Positions 44,746 through 55,308 of a stretch of 64,000 bases of DNA are shown piece after piece. The position numbers were made by a program, and so were the translations under genes. Under the pieces are notes generated by a model. That model saw nothing but the letters and a program-made list of their open reading frames with translations. It made no database searches and had not been told where the DNA came from. The stretch comes from Rhodoferax bucti (lineage in GTDB: Bacteria; Pseudomonadota; Gammaproteobacteria; Burkholderiales; Burkholderiaceae_C): the NCBI RefSeq assembly GCF_005876985.1, contig NZ_VAHD01000002.1, positions 310,001 to 374,000 of the forward strand, given 5' to 3'. How positions within the stretch are numbered: position 1 is the first letter of the stretch; each line of letters starts with the position of its first letter.

Positions 44746-46668
44746 GGGTGCTGAGGCCAGGCACTTTTGCATGGTCGCTTGGAGCTGACCGGCTTGCACC
44801 GGCTTGCTGACGAAGTCGTTCACGCCGGCGGCCAAGGCTTTTTCCTTGGCATCGTTCATGACGTCGGCGCTCAGCACGATGATCGGCACTTGCGAAATCG
44901 GCCCGGGCATGGCGCGGATGGTGCGGGTGGCCGTCAGGCCATCCATGACGGGCATGTGCACATCCATCAGGATCAGGTCAAACATCTCGCGCTCGGCGGC
45001 TTCCACCCCGAGTTGGCCGTTCTCGCAAAAGGTGACTTTGCAGCCCATTTTTTCGAGCAGGATGCCTACAAATTTGCGGTTGATCGGGTGGTCTTCCACC
45101 ACCATGACCCGCAATGCCGTCTCTGAGGTGGGGGCCGGTGTTGCCCCATCTTGCACCGCCGCATTTGCTGCAGTTGCCGGGATAGCCGGGGTGTTGGGTG
45201 GCTCCGGTGCTATTGCCACCGGTGGTTTAGTGAGTGGCGTGATCGGCAGCACCGCTGCGGCGGCGGGAGGCGCCGGGCACAGGGAGAAGGGCAGGTGCAG
45301 GGTAAACACAGAGCCCTTGCCTTGGGTGCTTTCCACCTCAATGGCGCCACCCATCAGGCGTGCCAGTGTTTGCGAAATCTCCAGGCCCAGGCCGGTACCG
45401 CCGAATTTGCGGGCCAGCCCGCCATCCACCTGAAAAAAGCGCTGGAACAGGCTGGAGAGCACATGGTCATCCATGCCGATGCCGGTGTCTTTGATCAAAA
45501 ACGCCAGCCCGATATTGCCGTCAGTGCGCTCACGCGGCACGATGGTTACCGTCACGCTGCCGTGGTCGGTGAACTTGATGGCGTTGTTGATCAGGTTGAA
45601 CAAAATCTGCTTCAGCCGTGTGGTGTCTGCCAGCACCCAAGGTGGTAACTCTGCCTGGGAAACGATAGAGAATTTCAGCCCCTTCTCGGTGGCCTGCGGG
45701 CGCATCAGCGCCTCTACCTCGTTGAGCAAGGCACCCAGCTGCGCGGGCTCGGGTTTGAGCGTCATCTTGCCGGCCTCCAGCGCTGACACGTCCAGGATGT
45801 CATTCAGCAGCGTGAGCAGGTGGTTGGCCGAGCCCTTGGCGGTCTTGATGTAGTCGGCCTGCGCGGCGGTAACAGGCGTGCTCTCCAGCAAACCCAGCAT
45901 ACCCAGCATTCCGTTGAACGGGGTGCGCAATTCGTGGCTCATGTTGGCCAAAAACTGGCTCTTGCCCCGGTTGGCCGCTTCCGCGCGGAAATGCGCCTCC
46001 CGCAGCTCGTGCGTCAGGTCTTCCAGTGCCTGGCGCTCTTTTTCTTGCTTGCGTTGCCGCAAAGCCAGTGCTCCTGCCGCAATCAGTAGAAAGATCAGCT
46101 GGGCCAAGGTGAGCCCGATGATCTGGTTGTTTTGCCGGAGCATGGTTTTTTCCTGGCTTTCCAGCAGCGCGGCGACTTCGGAGTTGGCAGCCAGGCTTAG
46201 CGCCTGCACGTCCACCCCCACATTGTTGAACTGAACCAACAGCTGGGCCAACGCCGGCTTGGACAGCGGGTTGGCAGCCATCACCTTGTCTGCATGGGCA
46301 ATCAAGGTGTCCACATGCGGCATGGCATTTTGGTATTCCGGCCGGTGGGTGATGAGCTCGGTTGTGGGGTTGTCGCGCAGCAGGGTGAGGCGGCTTAAAA
46401 ACAAGTCGTACCGCAACCCGAGGTTGTCGGCATCCAGCTCCCCGCTGCGGATGACGCTGCTCTCCAGCGTTTGCCGGAAGCGCAAAAACTCCCGTTCAAA
46501 CTGAAACACCAGGGCCGTGATGGAGTCGGCCCGCAGTTCACTCGCTTTTTCAATCGCCCGTTTCTGGGTGATTTGCAGCACCAACAAAATCGCCATGGCC
46601 AAGGCCAGCACACCCGTGCCGATGGCCAGCCACAGCAGGTAGCGGCGATTTTTACTCGATCCGGTCAA
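44722..46668 (-). CDS. Hybrid sensor histidine kinase, paralogue of the one at 25133
   Basis: A 648-residue kinase: membrane segments about 12-32 and 184-203 with a periplasmic helical domain, motif EREFLRF (58-64) and LSRL (91-94), phospho-histidine His245 (SHELRTPFN), an ATPase domain, and a C-terminal receiver with Asp in LILMDVHMPVMDG. The first 250 residues match the 780-residue kinase at 25133-27475 without a gap. Unlike that one it has no Hpt domain, so phosphate must go to another protein. It follows its periplasmic partner by 8 bp. Confidence 0.92.
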   Translation of the reverse strand: MTGSSKNRRYLLWLAIGTGVLALAMAILLVLQITQKRAIEKASELRADSITALVFQFEREFLRFRQTLESSVIRSGELDADNLGLRYDLFLSRLTLLRDNPTTELITHRPEYQNAMPHVDTLIAHADKVMAANPLSKPALAQLLVQFNNVGVDVQALSLAANSEVAALLESQEKTMLRQNNQIIGLTLAQLIFLLIAAGALALRQRKQEKERQALEDLTHELREAHFRAEAANRGKSQFLANMSHELRTPFNGMLGMLGLLESTPVTAAQADYIKTAKGSANHLLTLLNDILDVSALEAGKMTLKPEPAQLGALLNEVEALMRPQATEKGLKFSIVSQAELPPWVLADTTRLKQILFNLINNAIKFTDHGSVTVTIVPRERTDGNIGLAFLIKDTGIGMDDHVLSSLFQRFFQVDGGLARKFGGTGLGLEISQTLARLMGGAIEVESTQGKGSVFTLHLPFSLCPAPPAAAAVLPITPLTKPPVAIAPEPPNTPAIPATAANAAVQDGATPAPTSETALRVMVVEDHPINRKFVGILLEKMGCKVTFCENGQLGVEAAEREMFDLILMDVHMPVMDGLTATRTIRAMPGPISQVPIIVLSADVMNDAKEKALAAGVNDFVSKPVQAGQLQATMQKCLASAPSHAASQT

Positions 46669-46676
46669 TGGAAGCC

Positions 46677-47183
46677 TTATTCAACAGTGATGGATTTCAG
46701 CTGCCAGGCAGAGCGCTCGTAGTACACGGTGGAGCGCAGCTCGGCCTTGGTATCAAAGGGGTAGACGATGAACAGCGGCCCTTTGGTGCGCACAGGAATC
46801 GGCTGGTCGTTCATCTGGTAGGCCACGATCACATCGAAGGCTTTGGCGTCATCGAAGGGAATGGTGGTCTGGTAATCGTTGAGCGCTGCGGCCTTCAAGG
46901 TCGTGCCGCTGGCCTTGGCGGCGGCCAGTACATCGCGCAACAAAGGACCTTTGAATTTGATGGGGTTTTTGTCCCATGGCGTTTTGGTGCTGAAGGTTTG
47001 CTGGGGCAGCTTTTCCAGCATGGCCAGGTCGAACTCGGCGCCGTTGGCACTGTTCTTCTCAGTCACCTTGCCGGTGATGGTCAGGATGGCCTTGCCTTTG
47101 ATGGGCTCCAGCGCGTAGGCACTGGAGTGTGCTGCCATCCATACACAAGCTGCGGCAATGAGGGTGCGTTTGGCAATGGTCAT
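46677..47183 (-). CDS. Periplasmic sulfite-oxidase-fold (molybdopterin-binding-like) protein, copy 2
   Basis: A 168-residue secreted protein, closely similar to the one at 24594-25106 along the mature chain (LEKLPQQTF, GPLLRDVLAAAKASGTTL, YYERSAWQLKSI). The signal peptide ends near AYA, and the only Cys lies inside the signal peptide; the mature part is cysteine-free, so it lacks the molybdenum-binding thiolate. It lies 8 bp upstream of the paralogous hybrid kinase, giving the same gene order as copy 1. A sensory partner role is inference. The start at 47183 is used because it precedes a normal signal peptide. Confidence 0.86.
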   Translation of the reverse strand: MTIAKRTLIAAACVWMAAHSSAYALEPIKGKAILTITGKVTEKNSANGAEFDLAMLEKLPQQTFSTKTPWDKNPIKFKGPLLRDVLAAAKASGTTLKAAALNDYQTTIPFDDAKAFDVIVAYQMNDQPIPVRTKGPLFIVYPFDTKAELRSTVYYERSAWQLKSITVE

Positions 47184-47311
47184 CCTGAAACTCCTGGTGT
47201 GTGAACGGGCCGAGCTAGTGTAGTCCACGAGCCCTGTGTGTATCAATTAAATCGGCAGCTTTGGTGGATTCATAAACTGTGCCGCGGTTGGTAGGGGACT
47301 ACACGTTGAGT

Positions 47312-47365
47312 ACTATAGTTTTGATAGCTGTTCGCGCATATTGCATGAGCGTTAGAGTCCGATTT
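47312..47365 (-). repeat. Dispersed palindromic repeat, intergenic copy
   Basis: TGATAGCTGTTCGCGCATATT and GCATGAGCGTTAGAGTCC, a clear copy between the second periplasmic-protein gene and argG. The whole gap 47184-47653 has no gene that I can support; a 9-bp inverted repeat (GTGTAGTCC at 47218, GGACTACAC at 47296) also lies here. Confidence 0.72.
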
Positions 47366-47593
47366 GGCATCAAAGCGTGCCGGGACTAAGCTGCCAAATT
47401 GCAAATACTCTCTATGAGCCGGTGCCGCTTGGAAAGCAAAGCAGGGTTTGAAAAGTTGATTTCTGTACCAACCCATGGAAACGAGCCCTTTGTGTTGTTG
47501 ATGCGCTTGTGAAGGCGCTGCTTCCATTCTTGTGGGGTTTATTAAAGAATGCGCTAGCTTGGGCTGTCTCGGTTTCCTAAAGGAAAGAAGACA

Positions 47594-47632
47594 TAAAAAA
47601 GCCCGCCGAGCTTTCACCTGGCGGGCTTTTTC
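47594..47632. terminator. Rho-independent terminator after argG
   Basis: A 7-bp GC stem, GCCCGCC (47601-47607) and GGCGGGC (47620-47626), flanked by an A-run and a T-run so that it can act in both directions. It lies just downstream of the argG stop on the minus strand. Confidence 0.9.
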
Positions 47633-47653
47633 TTTAGGGGGGTAACCGAGTGC

Positions 47654-49050
<1,397 letters not shown>

Positions 49051-49088
49051 AAATCGCTCTGCGGATTAACCGGAAAGGAAGCCGCTAA

Positions 49089-49415
49089 TCAACCAAAATG
49101 GCAGATGTAGTGGTAGGCGGCATGGCCTTCGGTCACGCGGATCTGGAACTTTGCGTTGCCGGGCACGTTGAATTTGTCGCCTTCGCCGCTGGTGACCCAT
49201 ACGTCAGAGCCGTCGAGCTTGTAGTCGCAGCTGCCGCCCACGCATTCCATGATTTCAGGGGCGCCGGTGTTGAAGGTCAGAGTGGCGGGCAGGATGACGC
49301 CGACCGACTTTTTGGTGCCGTCAGCCAAGGTGAAGCCGTGGCTCACGCACTTGCCGTCGAAGTACACATTGGCTTTGGTGGTGACGGAAACGTTGTCAAA
49401 GTGGGTCGTGGTCAT
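49089..49415 (-). CDS. ppnP: Pyrimidine/purine nucleoside phosphorylase
   Basis: A 108-residue cupin-type protein of the PpnP/YaiE (UPF0345) family, which splits several nucleosides to base and ribose-1-phosphate. Visible: TKKSVGVILPATLTF, GAPEIMECVGG and SGEGDKFNVPGNA. The start MTTTHFDNVSV at 49415 is preferred over a longer in-frame form beginning at 49553. Probably a single-gene unit. Confidence 0.85.
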   Translation of the reverse strand: MTTTHFDNVSVTTKANVYFDGKCVSHGFTLADGTKKSVGVILPATLTFNTGAPEIMECVGGSCDYKLDGSDVWVTSGEGDKFNVPGNAKFQIRVTEGHAAYHYICHFG

Positions 49416-49489
49416 GGTCAAACGTGGAAAAGTAAAGAGAAGAAGGCGGTGCCCCGCGCGCCCAAGCGCATCAAGGCAAAGGCAGGATT

Positions 49490-49840
49490 TTAGGCCACCC
49501 GGGTTTGGAAGGCCGCGTCCGAGAAGCCCACGGTCACCGTGCCGTCGGCCCACACCACCACCGGGCGCTTGATGACGCTGGCATTGGTCAGCATGAGCTG
49601 GGCGGCCGAGGTGGCGTCCACCACGGCGGCTTGGGTGGCGTCGTCCAGCTTGCGCCAGGTGGTGCCTTTGCGGTTCACCAGCGTTTCCCAGCCCACGGCG
49701 CGTATCCAGCCGGGCAGCAGGTCGGCGGGCACGCCCTGCTTTTTGAAGTCATGAAACTCGTGGGTGACATGGTGCTCAGCCAGCCAGGTGCGGGCCTTTT
49801 TCACCGTGTCGCAGTTGGGGATGCCGTAAAGAATGGTCAT
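49490..49840 (-). CDS. ArsC/Spx-family reductase-like protein (YffB type)
   Basis: A 116-residue thioredoxin-fold protein: MTILYGIPNCDTVKKARTW with a single active-site-type Cys (residue 10), followed by the conserved KRPVVVWADG region. It corresponds to the YffB/Spx subgroup of the ArsC family, function unclear. The longer in-frame form starting at 50158 lies over folC and is not used. Divergent from folC with a 48-bp gap. Confidence 0.85.
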   Translation of the reverse strand: MTILYGIPNCDTVKKARTWLAEHHVTHEFHDFKKQGVPADLLPGWIRAVGWETLVNRKGTTWRKLDDATQAAVVDATSAAQLMLTNASVIKRPVVVWADGTVTVGFSDAAFQTRVA

Positions 49841-49888
49841 CCCTCTATTGTGGCAGTGCATTGCCGGTGGGCGACAATGGCGCCCGCT

Positions 49889-51235
49889 ATGGAACACACA
49901 CCCGCTACCTCCCCCTTGACTGTGCAATCCTCTCTGGCCGACTGGCTGGCCTATATCGAGTCCATGCACCCCAAAGGCATCAACGGCATCGAGCTGGGGC
50001 TGGGCAAGGTGCAAGCGGTCGCCCAGCGCCTCGGCCTGCGGTTTGACTGCCCGGTGTTTACCGTGGCGGGCACCAATGGCAAGGGTTCCACCTGCGCCAT
50101 GCTGGAAAGCATTCTCGGGCAGGCCGGCTATAAGACGGGCGTGTACACCTCGCCCCACCTAGTGCACTTTGAAGAGCGAATGCGGCTCTTGGGCGAGGCG
50201 GCGCCTGCTACTAAATTTGTAGCTGCTTTCGCTGATGTTGAGAGCGCCAGGTGCCAAAAAGGCTCGGAAATCGCGCTCACCTACTTTGAATTCACCACGC
50301 TGGCCATTCTGTGGGCTCTGTCTCAAGAGGGGCTGGATGCTGTCATTCTGGAAGTGGGTCTGGGCGGGCGGCTGGACGCGGTCAACATCATCGACACCGA
50401 TTGCGCCATCATCACCAGCATCGACCTGGACCACATGGAGCTGCTGGGCAACGACCGCGAGACCATTGGCTTTGAGAAGGCCGGCATCATGCGCACCGGC
50501 CGCCCGGTCGTGGTGAGCGACCCGGTGCCGCCGCAAAGCGTGCTGGATCGCGCGCTGGAGATCGGCGCAGACCTGTGGCAAGTGGGCACCGATTTCAATG
50601 TGTCCGGCGACAAGCAGCAGTGGGGCTGGGCCGGGCGCGGGCGCCGGTACAGCGGGCTGGCCTATCCGGCGCTGCGGGGCGCGAACCAGCTGGTCAACGC
50701 TGCGGGCGTGCTGGCCGCACTGACCGCCATGCGCGAGCGCCTGCCGGTCACCGCGCAGGCGGTGCGCAATGGGCTGGCTTTTGTAGAGCTGCCCGGGCGC
50801 TTCCAGATCATTCCCGGTCAGCCCAGCCTGGTGCTGGACGTGGCGCACAACCCGCACTCGGTGGCGGCGCTGGCGGCCAACCTGGATGCCATGGGCTTCT
50901 TCCCCACCACCCATGCCATTTTTGGCGCCATGGCCGATAAAGACTTGGCGCCCATGCTGGCCAAGGTCGGCCCCATGATTGACCGCTGGTATTTCACCGA
51001 CCTGCCCAGCCCGCGCGCCGCCAGTGGCGTCAGCCTGCAGGCGCAGTGGCAAGCCCAAAACACCCGCAAAGACGCATCCGCCACGGCCCATGCCGACCCC
51101 ATGCAGGCGCTGGAGGCGGCCATCGCTGCGGCAGACCCCGCTGATAGAATCGTGGTCTTTGGGTCGTTCTACACCGTGGGCGGCGTTCTGCAACAGGGCA
51201 CACCACGCCTGCAAGCCAAACATCTGAACCCTTAA
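49889..51235 (+). CDS. folC: Bifunctional folylpolyglutamate synthase/dihydrofolate synthase
   Basis: A 448-residue ATP-dependent ligase adding glutamates to folates. P-loop: GTNGKGSTCAMLE near residues 57-69; then TSPHLVHFEERM and the VILEVGLGGRLDAVN block. The start MEHTPATSPL was chosen; the longer in-frame form overlaps the arsC-like gene. Residues 110-125 (ATKFVAAFADVESARC) come from a copy of the dispersed repeat read in frame. First gene of folC-dedD-cvpA-purF. Confidence 0.94.
   Translation: MEHTPATSPLTVQSSLADWLAYIESMHPKGINGIELGLGKVQAVAQRLGLRFDCPVFTVAGTNGKGSTCAMLESILGQAGYKTGVYTSPHLVHFEERMRLLGEAAPATKFVAAFADVESARCQKGSEIALTYFEFTTLAILWALSQEGLDAVILEVGLGGRLDAVNIIDTDCAIITSIDLDHMELLGNDRETIGFEKAGIMRTGRPVVVSDPVPPQSVLDRALEIGADLWQVGTDFNVSGDKQQWGWAGRGRRYSGLAYPALRGANQLVNAAGVLAALTAMRERLPVTAQAVRNGLAFVELPGRFQIIPGQPSLVLDVAHNPHSVAALAANLDAMGFFPTTHAIFGAMADKDLAPMLAKVGPMIDRWYFTDLPSPRAASGVSLQAQWQAQNTRKDASATAHADPMQALEAAIAAADPADRIVVFGSFYTVGGVLQQGTPRLQAKHLNP
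50217..50264 (+). repeat. Dispersed palindromic repeat inside folC
   Basis: GCTACTAAATTTGTAGCTGC and GATGTTGAGAGCGCCAGGTGC. The left end has the same short palindrome (GCTAC...GTAGC) as the copy at 36526. The reading frame of folC passes through it. Confidence 0.7.
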
Positions 51236-51246
51236 GTCTTCCCCAC

Positions 51247-52077
51247 ATGGCCTTTTTCAAGTTTCGCAAAGGTGGCGACGAGCAGCCCACCCCACCCACC
51301 GCGTCAGAGAGCGTAGAGGCCATGCGCAGGCGCGCACGCCACCGTCTGGTGGGTGCTGCCGTGCTGGTGCTGATTGGCGTGGTCGGCCTCCCGCTGTTGT
51401 TTGACAGCCAACCGCGCCCGATTGCGGTGGACATTCCGATTGAAATTCCGGACAAAGGCAAAGTACGCCCCTTGGGTGCACCTGCGCTGCCTGCGGCCAC
51501 GCAAGCCAGCGGGGTGGTGATCGAGGAGCGTGAAGAGTCCGCACCTGCTGCGGCAGCCGCCTCCCAGCCCAAAGTGGCCTTGGCTGAAACCAAGGTAGCG
51601 GCTGCAAAGCCCGAAGCCAAACCGGAGCCCAAAGCAGAGACTAAGGCCGACGCCAAAGCACCCTCCAAGGCAGAGGCGAAGCCTGAGACCAAGCCGGCTG
51701 AAAAAATCATCACCGAAAAGGCGGCAGAAGCTCACCCAGTGGGCAAGTCTGCGGATGCTGCCAAAGCGCAGGCCTTGCTGGACGGCAAAGCCGCGCCGGA
51801 AGCCAAGGCGACCGACAAGAAGGCGGAGAAAAAACCGGCGGCAGACGTAGGACGTTTTGTCGTGCAGGTGGGTGCTTACAACGAGCCGGCCAAATTGCAG
51901 GAAGCGCGCAGCAAGGTGGAAAAAGCCGGCTTCAAGACCTACACCCAGGTGGTAGGCGCCAAGGACAGCCAGCGCACGCGGGTACGCATTGGGCCGTTTG
52001 CCAGCAAGGCAGAAGCGCAAAAAGCCGCTGACAAGCTCAAGAAGCTGAACCTGCCTGCTGCCATTCTGGAGCTGTAA
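51247..52077 (+). CDS. SPOR domain protein (DedD-like)
   Basis: A 276-residue cell-division-type protein with a hydrophobic segment at about residues 36-55 (LVGAAVLVLIGVVGLPLLF), a long Lys/Ala/Glu-rich linker (about 95-200) and a C-terminal SPOR domain (FVVQVGAYNEPAKLQEA...), which binds peptidoglycan at the septum. The folC-dedD-cvpA-purF order is a familiar betaproteobacterial arrangement. Confidence 0.9.
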   Translation: MAFFKFRKGGDEQPTPPTASESVEAMRRRARHRLVGAAVLVLIGVVGLPLLFDSQPRPIAVDIPIEIPDKGKVRPLGAPALPAATQASGVVIEEREESAPAAAAASQPKVALAETKVAAAKPEAKPEPKAETKADAKAPSKAEAKPETKPAEKIITEKAAEAHPVGKSADAAKAQALLDGKAAPEAKATDKKAEKKPAADVGRFVVQVGAYNEPAKLQEARSKVEKAGFKTYTQVVGAKDSQRTRVRIGPFASKAEAQKAADKLKKLNLPAAILEL

Positions 52078-52089
52078 AGCGAGCCCGCC

Positions 52090-52578
52090 ATGCCCACTGT
52101 GGACTGGATTTTTCTGGCCGTTTTGCTGGTGTCCCTGATCGTCGGGGCGTGGCGTGGGCTGGTGTTTGAGGTGCTGTCGGTGCTGAGCTGGGCGGCGGCT
52201 TTTGTGCTGGCCCAGTGGTTTGCGCCTGATGTGGCGGCCCACCTCTCCATGTCGGGGGCGGGCGAACCTATCCGCTACGCCGCAGGATTTGTGATCGTGT
52301 TTGTGGCGTCCATCTTTGCAGGTGGGCTGGTGGCCTTCCTCGTTAAGAAGCTGGTCGCTTCGGTGGGCCTGGGCCCCGCAGACCGTTTGTTGGGGGCGGG
52401 TTTCGGCCTGGTGCGCGGCGTGTTGCTGCTGTTGGCCGTGACCGTGGTGGTGGGCATGACGCCGCTGAACTCCAGCGCGTGGTGGACAGAGGCCACCGGG
52501 CCGCACCTGAGCAGCGCCGTGCTCAAGGGTTTGAAGCCCCTGCTACCGCAAGATTTTGGCAAGTATTTACCTGAGTGA
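52090..52578 (+). CDS. cvpA: CvpA family protein
   Basis: A 162-residue membrane protein with about four hydrophobic segments, homologous to the colicin V production protein. VDWIFLAVLLVSLIVGAWRGLVFEVLSVL at the N-terminus is characteristic. It lies 12 bp after the SPOR gene and 10 bp before purF, with which it is often co-transcribed. Confidence 0.92.
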   Translation: MPTVDWIFLAVLLVSLIVGAWRGLVFEVLSVLSWAAAFVLAQWFAPDVAAHLSMSGAGEPIRYAAGFVIVFVASIFAGGLVAFLVKKLVASVGLGPADRLLGAGFGLVRGVLLLLAVTVVVGMTPLNSSAWWTEATGPHLSSAVLKGLKPLLPQDFGKYLPE

Positions 52579-52588
52579 GTGAAACCCT

Positions 52589-54091
52589 ATGTGTGGAATT
52601 GTTGGCGTTGTCAGTAACGCACCCGTAAACCAGTTGATCTATGACGCGCTGTTGCTCTTGCAGCACCGCGGGCAGGACGCAGCCGGCATCGTCACCCAGC
52701 AGGACCGCAAGTTCTTCATGCACAAGGCCAAGGGCATGGTGAAGGACGTGTTCCGCACCCGCAATATGCGCGCGCTGCTGGGCAACTCCGGCCTGGGCCA
52801 GGTGCGCTACCCCACGGCGGGCAATGCCTTCAGCGAGGAAGAGGCCCAGCCCTTCTACGTGAACGCGCCCTTCGGCATCGTGTTGGTGCACAACGGCAAC
52901 CTGACCAACGCCAAGGCGCTGAAGGCCGAGCTGTTCAATCTGGACCACCGCCACATCAACACCGAGAGCGACTCCGAGGTCCTGCTCAACGTGCTGGCCC
53001 ACGAAATTGAAGTCTCTACCCGTGGCCTGCCTCTGCAGCCGCAGGATTTGTTTACTGCCGTGTCCCGTGTGCACCAACGCATCAAGGGCTCGTATGCGGT
53101 GATTTGCCACATCGCCGGCCACGGTTTGTTGGCCTTCCGCGATCCCTTCGGCATCCGCCCGCTATGCATCGGCAAGGGTGCAGATGGCACCCACATGGTG
53201 GCCAGCGAATCCGTGGTGCTGGAAGGTACCAGCCACCAGTTTGTGCGCGATGTGCAGCCCGGCGAAGCCGTGTTCATTGCGCTGGATGGCACGGTGCATA
53301 GCCAACAGTGCGCGGTGAACCCGCAGCTCATGCCCTGCATTTTTGAGTTTGTGTACCTGGCTCGCCCCGATTCGGTCATGGACGGCATCTCGGTGTACCA
53401 AGCGCGTTTGAACCTGGGCGAAACCTTGGCCAAGCGCGTGATCTCCACGGTGCCGCCAAACGAAATCGATGTGGTCATTCCCATTCCCGAATCCAGCCGT
53501 CCCAGTGCCGCACAACTGGCCCAGTTGTTGGGCTTGCCCTACCGCGAAGGCTTTGTGAAAAACCGCTACGTGGGCCGCACTTTCATCATGCCGGGCCAGG
53601 GCGTTCGCAAGAAGTCGGTGCGCCAGAAGCTCAACGTGATTGCCAGCGAATTCAAAGGCCGCAATGTGCTGTTGGTGGACGACTCCATCGTCCGCGGCAC
53701 CACCTCCAAGGAAATCGTGCAAATGGCGCGCGACGCCGGTGCCCGCAAGGTCTACATGGCCAGCGCTGCACCACCTGTGCGTTACCCTAACGTGTACGGC
53801 ATCGACATGCCCACCAGCAGCGAGCTGGTCGCCCACAATCGTACGGTGGAAGAAGTGCGCGAAATCATCGGTTGCGATGCGCTGATTTACCAAGATGTGG
53901 ACGGCATGAAAAAAGCCATCGGCGCTCTGAGCAAGAACCTGGCTGGCTTTGATGCATCCTGCTTTGACGGTGTGTACGTCACCGGGGACATTTCTTCCGA
54001 CGATATCGCCCGCCTGAACGAAAACCGCGTCGGGGCTGAAGAAGGCCAGGAAGACACCTCCCGCCTCGCGCTGCCCAACCACGCTGACTGA
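52589..54091 (+). CDS. purF: Amidophosphoribosyltransferase
   Basis: A 500-residue first enzyme of purine synthesis, transferring ammonia from glutamine to PRPP. Cys2 is the N-terminal nucleophile (MCGIVGVVS), and the PRPP motif NVLLVDDSIVRGTTSKEIV lies near residues 360-378. The glutaminase and phosphoribosyltransferase parts are complete. It is followed 4 bp later by metZ. Confidence 0.96.
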   Translation: MCGIVGVVSNAPVNQLIYDALLLLQHRGQDAAGIVTQQDRKFFMHKAKGMVKDVFRTRNMRALLGNSGLGQVRYPTAGNAFSEEEAQPFYVNAPFGIVLVHNGNLTNAKALKAELFNLDHRHINTESDSEVLLNVLAHEIEVSTRGLPLQPQDLFTAVSRVHQRIKGSYAVICHIAGHGLLAFRDPFGIRPLCIGKGADGTHMVASESVVLEGTSHQFVRDVQPGEAVFIALDGTVHSQQCAVNPQLMPCIFEFVYLARPDSVMDGISVYQARLNLGETLAKRVISTVPPNEIDVVIPIPESSRPSAAQLAQLLGLPYREGFVKNRYVGRTFIMPGQGVRKKSVRQKLNVIASEFKGRNVLLVDDSIVRGTTSKEIVQMARDAGARKVYMASAAPPVRYPNVYGIDMPTSSELVAHNRTVEEVREIIGCDALIYQDVDGMKKAIGALSKNLAGFDASCFDGVYVTGDISSDDIARLNENRVGAEEGQEDTSRLALPNHAD

Positions 54092-54095
54092 CACC

Positions 54096-55307
54096 ATGAA
54101 GCAAAGCCACTTACCCGAAGGCCTGCACAACGACACCTTGGCGGTGCGTGCGGCCTTGGAGCGCAGCCAATACGGCGAAAACTCTGAAGCTCTGTACCTC
54201 ACCAGCGGCTATGTGCAACACAGCGCTGCTTCCAGCGCGGCGCGTTTCGCGATGGAGGAGGATGGGTTTACCTACTCCCGCGTGAGCAACCCCACGGTCA
54301 CCAGCATGGAAATCCGGTTGGCGGCTTTGGAAGGCACTGAAGCAGCGATTGCCACTTCGTCCGGCATGTCGGCCATTCTGTTGCTGGGCATGGCACTGCT
54401 GAAAGCGGGCGACCATGTCATTTGTTCGCAATCGGTGTTCGGCTCGGTCATTCCGATGTTCAGCCGCGAGTTTGCCAAGTTCGGTGTGGAAACCACCTTC
54501 GTGTCGCAAACCGACGTGGAAGCGTGGAAGGCCGCGGTCCGCCCCACCACCAAGCTGCTGTTCGCCGAGACGCCCACCAACCCGCTCACCGAGGTGTGCG
54601 ACATCCAGGCCTTGGCCGACATTGCACATGGCGCAGGCGCCTTCCTGGCCGTGGACAACTGTTTTGCCACACCCGTGTTGCAGCGTCCGGCCAGCCTGGG
54701 CGCGGATTTCATCATCCATTCCGGCACCAAGTTTTTGGATGGCCAGGGCCGTGTGATGGCAGGTGCGATTTGCTGCACCCAAAAGCAACGTGATGAAATG
54801 TTTTTGCCCGTGATCCGCACCGCCGGCATGGTGCTGGCGCCCTTCAATGCCTGGGTGTTGCTCAAGGGCATGGAAACGCTGGCCTTGCGTGTGAAGGCGC
54901 AGTCGGAGACCACCCTGGCGCTGGCCCATTGGCTGGAAGCCCAGCCGCAAGTCGCGCGGGTGTATTACCCCGGCTTGGCCAGCCACCCGCAGCATGCGTT
55001 GGCCATGCGCCAGCAATCAGGTTGTGGCGGCGCTGTGTTGTCGTTCGAGGTGAAGGCACCGGACGTGGACACTGCGCGCAAAAACGCATTCCATGTGCTC
55101 GACAGCATGCAGGTGCTCTCGCTGTGCACCAACCTCGGTGACACCAAAACGCTGGCGGCGCATCCTGCCAGCACCTCGCACGGCCGCTTGTCGGAAGTGC
55201 AGCGTCAGGCGGCAGGCATTGGTCAAGGCTTGATTCGCGTGGCCGTGGGCCTGGACCATATCAACGACATCACCGCCGATTTGGCGCGTGGTTTGCAAAC
55301 TATCTGA
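54096..55307 (+). CDS. metZ: O-succinylhomoserine sulfhydrylase
   Basis: A 403-residue PLP enzyme of the Cys/Met metabolism family, making homocysteine from O-succinylhomoserine and sulfide. The PLP-binding Lys is in [15 protein letters not shown] near residue 208, and [13 protein letters not shown] is typical of the family. The assignment to metZ rather than metB or metY rests on context (behind purF) and general likeness. Confidence 0.9.
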   Translation: MKQSHLPEGLHNDTLAVRAALERSQYGENSEALYLTSGYVQHSAASSAARFAMEEDGFTYSRVSNPTVTSMEIRLAALEGTEAAIATSSGMSAILLLGMALLKAGDHVICSQSVFGSVIPMFSREFAKFGVETTFVSQTDVEAWKAAVRPTTKLLFAETPTNPLTEVCDIQALADIAHGAGAFLAVDNCFATPVLQRPASLGADFIIHSGTKFLDGQGRVMAGAICCTQKQRDEMFLPVIRTAGMVLAPFNAWVLLKGMETLALRVKAQSETTLALAHWLEAQPQVARVYYPGLASHPQHALAMRQQSGCGGAVLSFEVKAPDVDTARKNAFHVLDSMQVLSLCTNLGDTKTLAAHPASTSHGRLSEVQRQAAGIGQGLIRVAVGLDHINDITADLARGLQTI

Positions 55308-55308
55308 C

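Noticed and set aside
47218-47304. A 9-bp inverted repeat (GTGTAGTCC/GGACTACAC) as ends of a small mobile element
   Set aside because: Only 69 bases lie between and there is no target duplication; too weak to claim.
47270-47617. A 115-residue minus-strand frame in the gap before argG
   Set aside because: No homology, and it runs through a copy of the dispersed repeat and the terminator.
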